Shown piece after piece: positions 13,621 to 20,370 of a stretch of 20,370 nt of DNA (position 1 is its first letter; each line of letters begins with the position of its first letter). Source of the stretch: Streptosporangiaceae bacterium (GTDB lineage Bacteria; Actinomycetota; Actinomycetes; Streptosporangiales; Streptosporangiaceae). The stretch is taken from the NCBI GenBank assembly GCA_030045295.1, contig JASIGD010000367.1, positions 1-20,370 on the forward strand. Direction: 5' to 3'. Below the pieces are notes generated by a model. The model saw only the letters and a program-made list of their open reading frames with translations, was not told the DNA's origin and did not search any database. The position numbers and the translations under genes are program-made.

Positions 13621-14760
13621 TCAGGCGACAGGCGTGAAACGGACGTCGTGTGATGCGTCCGGCGCGCAGAACGCGAGCATGCGCCCGGCCTCCTCGACCA
13701 GCGAGGACCAGTCCCTGACCGGGGCGAACAGCTCTATGGTCAGCGTCGCGGCGGTCTTGTCCCGGCCGAGCCGCCAGGTCCCGGCGACAAAGCCGTCGAT
13801 CAGGACCGAGCCGGGGAAGATACCGTTGGCGGCGTAGAACCGGCTGAGGTTCGCGGCGCTGACCACGCGAGAACGGTCTGCGTGCGACAGCATCAGGTTG
13901 TCAAACTCGGCGACGAGCCGGACCGGCGCGGGCACGTCACCGCCGGGCCGCGGCGCCGACGGCAGGTCGAACAGCTCGGCTCCCTGCTCGTCGGTGAAGG
14001 TCGCCAGGGACGGCCGGAGCTGCTCCATCACCGCCTTGAGCCCGGTCAGTCCGCACCACGCCTGGACGTCCCTGACCGTCGCCGGACCGAACGCGCCGAG
14101 GTACCGGGTCACCAGGCCGGCAAGGTCGGCCGGCGCCGCTTCGACCGTACGCACGCGGTGGCCGAGCCAGCGTTCTGCCGAGGTGTGCCGCGACTGCCCG
14201 GCCCGGCCCCAGACGGCCCGCGGCGGGACCTGCACGAGCGGCACGAACGCGCGGACGCCCTGCGCCAGCGCGGCGGGCGGATGATCCGGCCAGCGCTCAG
14301 CCAGCGCGTGGCCGAGCTGGCTGAACGTCATCGGCTCGGAATCCACCAGGATCCGTCCGGCCGCGGCCAGCTCCGCGGGGTCCACGCCCGCCAGCTGCCT
14401 GCCGTACGCGTTGCGCATGCCGCGCTCTATTACCGGCTGGACCATCCGCCGCAGCGGCAGGCAGTCGCGCGCGGATACCAGATGGATGGTCCCGCGCATC
14501 AACGCGATCCTGACCACGCTCCGGTCGGTGATCAGCGCGGCGAGGTCGTCTGGCCGGAACCCTCCGAGCCGCGACCACAGGCCGTAGTAGGGCGGGAATG
14601 GCGCCTGTGCCTGCAACCCGACCAGATGCTCGATGGCCTGGATCACTCTGGCCTGCCGGGCGCCGGCATCTTCCGGGGGCAGCTCGGAACGCTCCAACAG
14701 CAGCTGTCGGCTGAGCAGAGCCCGGTTGAGCGCTCGCCGGCTCAGTACCTCAGCGGACAT
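13621..14760 (-). CDS. HTH_42 (winged-helix) protein, AlkZ/YcaQ-like DNA glycosylase candidate
   Basis: A 379-residue member of the HTH_42 family (PF06224), which is a DNA glycosylase fold of tandem winged helices rather than a regulator; characterised members (AlkZ, YcaQ/AlkX) excise bulky N7-alkylpurines and unhook interstrand crosslinks. Seen here: LSRRALNRALLSRQLLL, then HLVGLQAQAPFPPYYGLWSRL with Q50-A51-Q52, matching the QxQ catalytic motif of AlkZ-type enzymes (YcaQ has QxD). MRGTIHLVSARDCLPLRRMVQP, RPGGDVPAPVRLVAEFDNLMLSHADRSRV and VLIDGFVAGTWRLGR are other family blocks. An AGGA lies ten bases before ATG 14760. Divergent from a TetR gene, which may control it. Substrate is inferred only. 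Confidence 0.85.
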   Translation of the reverse strand: MSAEVLSRRALNRALLSRQLLLERSELPPEDAGARQARVIQAIEHLVGLQAQAPFPPYYGLWSRLGGFRPDDLAALITDRSVVRIALMRGTIHLVSARDCLPLRRMVQPVIERGMRNAYGRQLAGVDPAELAAAGRILVDSEPMTFSQLGHALAERWPDHPPAALAQGVRAFVPLVQVPPRAVWGRAGQSRHTSAERWLGHRVRTVEAAPADLAGLVTRYLGAFGPATVRDVQAWCGLTGLKAVMEQLRPSLATFTDEQGAELFDLPSAPRPGGDVPAPVRLVAEFDNLMLSHADRSRVVSAANLSRFYAANGIFPGSVLIDGFVAGTWRLGRDKTAATLTIELFAPVRDWSSLVEEAGRMLAFCAPDASHDVRFTPVA

Positions 14761-14836
14761 TCACGGCCATTCCTGCTCACCGCTGGAAGAGTAGCAGCGC
14801 CCGCGGCCGGCCCGGCCCTGGCCGGATGGGCGGCAG

Positions 14837-14869
14837 CGGCCAACTGGGAGGAGGCCCCCTCATTGGCCG
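14837..14869. promoter_or_regulatory. Inverted repeat between glycosylase and TetR genes, possible TetR operator
   Basis: CGGCCAA (14837-14843) and TTGGCCG (14863-14869) are perfect 7-bp arms separated by 19 bp; the spacer (GGGAGG...CCCCTC) adds partial complementarity. It lies in the 149-bp divergent region, upstream of the TetR -10. The size suits an operator for a TetR dimer, but no binding evidence exists. Confidence 0.4.
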
Positions 14870-14897
14870 AATGTGCAGCAGTTGCGGTCCGGACGGC

Positions 14898-14909
14898 TAA
14901 TCTCTTGCT
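14898..14909 (+). promoter_or_regulatory. Candidate -10 for a leaderless TetR transcript
   Basis: TAATCT (14898-14903) matches TANNNT and is followed by exactly six bases (CTTGCT) before ATG 14910. There is no Shine-Dalgarno, so the mRNA probably begins at the start codon. No clear -35. Confidence 0.5.
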
Positions 14910-15620
14910 ATGAACCAGGAGGCAAGCCGCGGCTCCGCCAGCGCCGCGCCCCGCGGCCCCGCGCGGCCGCCGCGCAAGCAGTTCGCCAGGCCGTCGCTGG
15001 GCGGCGGAACCCCGGCCCAGGACCGCGAACTGCGCGCGCAGGGCAGGGAGACCGTCCGCAGGCTGCTCGAGGCGGGCATGGTGGAGTTCGAGAACCGCGG
15101 CTTTCACGGCGTCCGCGTCGATGACGTGGTCCGCCGGGCCGGCATCTCGCACGGCACGTTCTACCTGTACTTCTCCAACAAGGAAGATCTGTTCAAGGCG
15201 CTGCTCAAAGACGCGCTGCACGACATGGAGATCGTGGCAGGCGATTTCCCCGTCGTTACCAGCGACGAGACCGGGCTGTCCGTCTTGCGCCAGTGGGTCA
15301 GGAAGTTTTTCCGGGCTTACGCCGCGCACGCGACCGTGATCCGCATCCTCAGCCAGGCGGACCTGGTGCCGGAGGAGGTGTTCGGTGACGGCCTGCGGCT
15401 GCTGTTCAGCATCGCCGAGGCCATGACGACCGGCATGACCGCCGCGGCGCAGGCGGCCGGGAAGCACCAGGAGCACGCCGAGCTGACCGCTCTGGCCTGC
15501 CTGATGATGCTCGAGCGGGTGAACTACCTGATCAGCGCGGAAGTCGGGCTGCCGGAAGAAGAGATGGCCGATCGGATCGCGGACATCATGTTCGCCGCGT
15601 TCGGCCTCAACGTTTCCTGA
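14910..15620 (+). CDS. TetR/AcrR family transcriptional regulator
   Basis: A 236-residue TetR regulator. The first 40 or so residues are a low-complexity basic, Pro/Ala/Arg-rich tail, longer than usual. The DNA-binding domain spans about 45-95: RETVRRLLEAGMVEFENRGFHG, VDDVVRRAGISHGTFYLYFSNKEDLF, with the standard HTH and TFYxYFxNKxxL signature. Helices of the ligand/dimer domain follow (WVRKFFRAYAAHATVIRILSQADL, LTALACLMMLERVNYLIS). The ligand is unknown. It starts leaderless at ATG 14910 and is divergent from the HTH_42 glycosylase gene, its most likely target besides itself; GuaB1 lies downstream after 78 bp in the same direction. Confidence 0.92.
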   Translation: MNQEASRGSASAAPRGPARPPRKQFARPSLGGGTPAQDRELRAQGRETVRRLLEAGMVEFENRGFHGVRVDDVVRRAGISHGTFYLYFSNKEDLFKALLKDALHDMEIVAGDFPVVTSDETGLSVLRQWVRKFFRAYAAHATVIRILSQADLVPEEVFGDGLRLLFSIAEAMTTGMTAAAQAAGKHQEHAELTALACLMMLERVNYLISAEVGLPEEEMADRIADIMFAAFGLNVS

Positions 15621-17702
<2,082 letters not shown>

Positions 17703-17743
17703 CGTGCCTCCTAAGACGAGGTTCGCCTTCCCCAGCGGCCTCA

Positions 17744-19417
17744 TCACTTGGGCACGGACTGCCCTACATATTGTGCCTCACGCCCGCGGCCAATACCAGC
17801 ACTTCGGCCAGTAAGGCCGCGAGAATTCGCAAACATGACCAACGCCGCGATCACGACGATGCCCACAGCGGTCCACGGAACGTAGTCCCCGAGCTGGTCA
17901 TAGATGGTCCTGGCCGAGGCCGCGGGCAGCCCGAGCCTGACGGTGACCACGCCGTGCTGGGACTGCCCCATCCAGGCCAGCAGCCTGCCCCTGGCGTCAA
18001 ATGCGACCGTGTCGCCGGTCAGGGCGGCCTGGATCACGGGCCGGCCGGTCTCGGCCGCGCGCACCGCCCCGAGCGAGGCGTGCTGGTCCGGGCCCCAGGT
18101 GCCCTGGAAGGTGGAGGTCTCCGACTGGTACACGATCAGCTGCGCGCCCAGGTCGGCGTCCACCCGCGACATGTCGGGAAACGCGGACTCGAAGCAGATC
18201 AGCACGCCGATCGGCAGCGGGTTTCCGGCCCGGTCCGTGGCGTGTAGCAGATGCGCGCCGGTGCCCGGGATCATGTTCGACGACGCCGCCTTGCTGATCT
18301 TGGTCAGCCAGCCGAGCTGCTGCCGGAACGGTATGTACTCGCCGAACGGCACCAGCCTGGTCTTGACGTAGATGCCCTGGATCCCAGAGGGACTGACCAG
18401 GACCGCCCATTTCTCATGCCCCTTGCCGGGCGCCGTGGCGTCCTGGTTGACCAGGATCTCGGCGCCATCCTCGGCGGACAGCGCCTCGATCTGCTTCAGC
18501 AGGGTGTGCGACGACGGCAGCGTGAGGTCCTCGTCGATGCTGCTCTCGCCCCAGACGATCAGGTCCGGCCGTACTCCGGCGAGCGTGCCGCCCCGGCTCA
18601 GCTCGGCGGTCAGCGCCTGCGACGCGTGCGCGCTCAGGCTCGCGTCGTGGACCACGCCGGGCTGGACCATGGCGATCGTGACGTGGCGGACCGCCGGGCT
18701 GGCCGGGGTGAGCGCGAACGCCAGTGGCCCGGCGCCGATGCTGGCCGCCGCGGCAGCCACGCCGAGGGTGGCGAGCCCCCACCGCCATGAGGCGCCGGGC
18801 AGGGCAGCCGCACCGACACGCGGCAGGGACTCGATCGCGATCACGATCGACACGTTCGCCAGGACAAGAACGAAGCTGATCAGCCAGACGCCGCCGACCG
18901 CGGCCAGCGCGAGCACGGCGGGATGCTGCCACTGGCTGACGCCGAACACCGCCCACGGGCCGCCGAACCCCTGCCAGGACCTCAGCCACTCGGTGAGCAG
19001 CCAGCAGCTCGGCACGACGACCAGCGCGGCCAGCGCCCGCGGCCAGGTGAGCGGCGGCCTGAGCAGCTTCCACGCGGCCACCCCGAATGGCACCCACAGC
19101 ACGCCGAACACCGCTGCGACCAGCAGCACCCCGGGCCCGATCTCCGGTGCCATCCAGTACAGCGCGGCGATCAGGTACCCGGCCCCGAGCCACCAGGCGC
19201 GTACCCCGCCTTCCCGAGCCGTGGGCGACCTGATGATCAGTATCAGCCCCGGCACCAGCCCGAACCAGGCCAGGAACTCCAGGTTCGCGTCGGGAAACGT
19301 GAGCACCAGCACCGCGCCGCAGACCAGCATGAGGCAGCGGACCGACTTGATCCACCTCACCGGCTTGGCCAGCGCGTTGCGCAACCCCACGCTCTTATTG
19401 TCGGCCAGCAGGCCCAC
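17744..19417 (-). CDS. lnt: Apolipoprotein N-acyltransferase
   Basis: A 557-residue membrane enzyme that adds a third acyl chain to the N-terminal cysteine of lipoproteins. About 26-235 form the TM bundle of six or more helices (e.g. CLMLVCGAVLVLTF, LIVSFVL-type helices near 178-195). About 246-480 form the periplasmic nitrilase-like domain with all three catalytic residues: Glu291 (WGESSID), Lys342 (YVKTRLVPFGEYIP) and Cys398 (LICFESAFPD). A last TM follows near 515-535 (WTAVGIVVIAALVMF). The GTG start at 19417 directly follows an in-frame TGA and has no SD; GTG 19390 is possible. Upstream by 110 bp is the HAD gene; downstream 41 bp is DUF3145. No polyprenol-phosphate mannose synthase neighbour is seen. 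Confidence 0.92.
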   Translation of the reverse strand: MGLLADNKSVGLRNALAKPVRWIKSVRCLMLVCGAVLVLTFPDANLEFLAWFGLVPGLILIIRSPTAREGGVRAWWLGAGYLIAALYWMAPEIGPGVLLVAAVFGVLWVPFGVAAWKLLRPPLTWPRALAALVVVPSCWLLTEWLRSWQGFGGPWAVFGVSQWQHPAVLALAAVGGVWLISFVLVLANVSIVIAIESLPRVGAAALPGASWRWGLATLGVAAAAASIGAGPLAFALTPASPAVRHVTIAMVQPGVVHDASLSAHASQALTAELSRGGTLAGVRPDLIVWGESSIDEDLTLPSSHTLLKQIEALSAEDGAEILVNQDATAPGKGHEKWAVLVSPSGIQGIYVKTRLVPFGEYIPFRQQLGWLTKISKAASSNMIPGTGAHLLHATDRAGNPLPIGVLICFESAFPDMSRVDADLGAQLIVYQSETSTFQGTWGPDQHASLGAVRAAETGRPVIQAALTGDTVAFDARGRLLAWMGQSQHGVVTVRLGLPAASARTIYDQLGDYVPWTAVGIVVIAALVMFANSRGLTGRSAGIGRGREAQYVGQSVPK

Positions 19418-19527
19418 TCAACGCGACACGGCCGTCGTCCCGACCGGCCAGGACCCGCAGGGCAGGCGATGGGCCGGGCCGTCTGGGGACGGGAGTCGCA
19501 GGCAACCTTCAAGGAACCAGCGGTGTC

Positions 19528-20187
19528 CTAGCTTGGCGCCAGCGCCGAGACGGCGTCCACGGTGAGTTCGGCCAGGCTGGGCAGCACCAGGCTGGCCTGG
19601 GCGAGCGCGTCGGGCTCCGGCGGATACCGCGGCTGCGGGATCGCGATGACCCGCAGGCCCGCGGCAGCGGCCGAGCGGAGCCCGTTCGCGGAGTCCTCTA
19701 TCGCCGCGCAGTCAGGCGAAGGGCAGCCGAGCTCGGCGGTCACGGCCAGGTAGATGTCCGGGGCCGGCTTGCCGTGCGCCACCTGCTCGGTCGACATCAC
19801 CGCGGAAAAGCAAGGACGCAGGCCGGCGGACCGCAGCACGACCTCGATCAGCTCAGCAGGCGATGAGCTAGCCACGCCGAGCGGCCAGCGCACCGCAAGC
19901 CGGCGCACCGCGTCCACCGCGCCGGTCATGAGCGGCACGTGCTCGGCGTAGCGGTCGGCCATCCGGTCGACGACCGTCCTCGCGACCTCGTCGGGGGGCA
20001 GGCCGACGCCGAGGTCATCAGACAGGTACCTGGCCCATTCTGGCGTGCTCATGCCCATGAGCCGGCGCTGTGCGTCAGGGGTCCAGTGCCCGCCCCGTTC
20101 AGCCACCAGGCCGCGGCGCACCTGCTCCCACACCGGCTCGGAGTCGATCAGCACGCCGTCGAGGTCGAACACCACTGCCTGCATCAT
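19528..20187 (-). CDS. HAD superfamily hydrolase (beta-phosphoglucomutase-like subgroup)
   Basis: A 219-residue haloacid-dehalogenase-type phosphatase or phosphomutase. Motif I is VFDLDGVLIDSEPVW (nucleophile D8, acid D10); a helical cap follows (RRLMGMSTPEWARYLSDDLGVG); motif II is ASSSPAELIE; the Lys motif is GKPAPDIYL; motif III/IV is AAIEDSANGLRSAAAAGLRVIAIP. The cap and motifs point to the beta-phosphoglucomutase/sugar-phosphatase branch, but the substrate cannot be assigned. ATG 20187 is followed at once by ATG 20184, and neither has an SD. The stop lies 110 bp upstream of Lnt in the same direction. Upstream, 32 bp away, is the end of another minus-strand gene, so all may form one operon. 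Confidence 0.92.
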   Translation of the reverse strand: MMQAVVFDLDGVLIDSEPVWEQVRRGLVAERGGHWTPDAQRRLMGMSTPEWARYLSDDLGVGLPPDEVARTVVDRMADRYAEHVPLMTGAVDAVRRLAVRWPLGVASSSPAELIEVVLRSAGLRPCFSAVMSTEQVAHGKPAPDIYLAVTAELGCPSPDCAAIEDSANGLRSAAAAGLRVIAIPQPRYPPEPDALAQASLVLPSLAELTVDAVSALAPS

Positions 20188-20219
20188 GGAGGGGCACCAC
20201 CGTCCGTGCGCGATGTTCG

Positions 20220-20370
20220 CTAGGCGCGGGAGCTGGCCTCGGTGAGGGCGCGGGTGACCAGGACGCGGGCCAGGTGCTGGCGGTAGCCGGGGGTGGCGCG
20301 GATGTCGGCGGGGGGGCTGGTGCCGTCGGCGGCGCGGGCGCCGGCCTCGTTCGGCGCGGCGCCGCCGGCC
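20220..20370 (-). CDS. C-terminal end of a probable xanthine/CO dehydrogenase FAD-binding subunit (partial)
   Basis: Only the last 49 residues and a TAG stop (20220-20222 on the plus strand) are inside the window. They end TPGYRQHLARVLVTRALTEA then SSRA. The pattern ADIRATPGYRQHLARVLVTRAL matches the C-terminal domain of CoxM/xanthine dehydrogenase medium (FAD) subunits, which end with a DIxGSxxYRxxLxxVLxxRAL-like motif. Before it is an Ala/Gly-rich stretch (AGARAADGTSPP). The rest lies outside to the right, so the call is moderate. Confidence 0.6.
   Translation of the reverse strand, partial: AGGAAPNEAGARAADGTSPPADIRATPGYRQHLARVLVTRALTEASSRA

Noticed and set aside
18372..19565. A 397-codon plus-strand frame over lnt
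   Set aside because: It is antisense to Lnt, whose three catalytic residues are intact; Ser/Pro/Thr-rich translation is typical of a shadow.

Overview
The window is about 70% G+C and carries a gene set typical of an actinobacterium (class Actinomycetia). The signs are an F420-type luciferase-like oxidoreductase, the actinobacterial ferrochelatase with a C-terminal cysteine cluster, GuaB1, and small families found mostly in actinobacteria (DUF3710, DUF3093, DUF4193, DUF4235, DUF3145). There are no tRNA or rRNA genes, CRISPR arrays, integrases or transposases. It reads as core chromosome with some lineage-specific edits. The order within the class cannot be decided from this sequence.

Left part (1-3.1 kb): a two-TM membrane protein running off the left edge, a PEP mutase/isocitrate lyase superfamily enzyme, then a small regulatory module. 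The module is a short GntR-type winged-helix regulator divergent from a small conserved-looking protein whose stop overlaps (ATGA) the start of an LLM-class flavin oxidoreductase. A perfect 22-bp palindrome lies on the regulator's probable promoter.

Middle (3.1-12.1 kb): a conserved actinobacterial neighbourhood that, from memory, resembles M. tuberculosis Rv2689c-Rv2701c. It holds a TRAM/TrmA-type RNA methyltransferase, a pair of TrkA/RCK potassium-channel regulators (ceoB-ceoC), DUF3710, dUTPase, an AI-2E-type transporter, DUF3093, DUF4235, DUF4193, SuhB-type inositol monophosphatase and coproporphyrin/protoporphyrin ferrochelatase. Three genes usually found here (an APC permease, DUF3159 and an OB-fold protein) appear to be missing. 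A dense G/C repeat and hairpin cluster sits between DUF4193 and suhB.

Right part (12.2-20.4 kb): a secreted lytic transglycosylase with an unusual FtsX/MacB-like middle region; an HTH_42 (AlkZ/YcaQ-type) probable DNA crosslink-repair glycosylase divergent from a TetR regulator; GuaB1, whose expected stop is missing so that its frame runs through a terminator hairpin into the antisense of DUF3145; DUF3145; apolipoprotein N-acyltransferase (Lnt); a HAD hydrolase; and the C-terminal end of a probable xanthine/CO dehydrogenase FAD subunit.

Several genes (PEP mutase-like, GntR, TetR, perhaps DUF3093) show TANNNT hexamers 6-7 nt before the start codon and no Shine-Dalgarno, which points to leaderless transcripts. 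The most useful points for follow-up are the GntR palindrome module, the GuaB1 stop loss, the QxQ motif of the HTH_42 protein, the transglycosylase fusion, and the lost genes of the Trk locus. I did not find an obvious new defence or mobile system.
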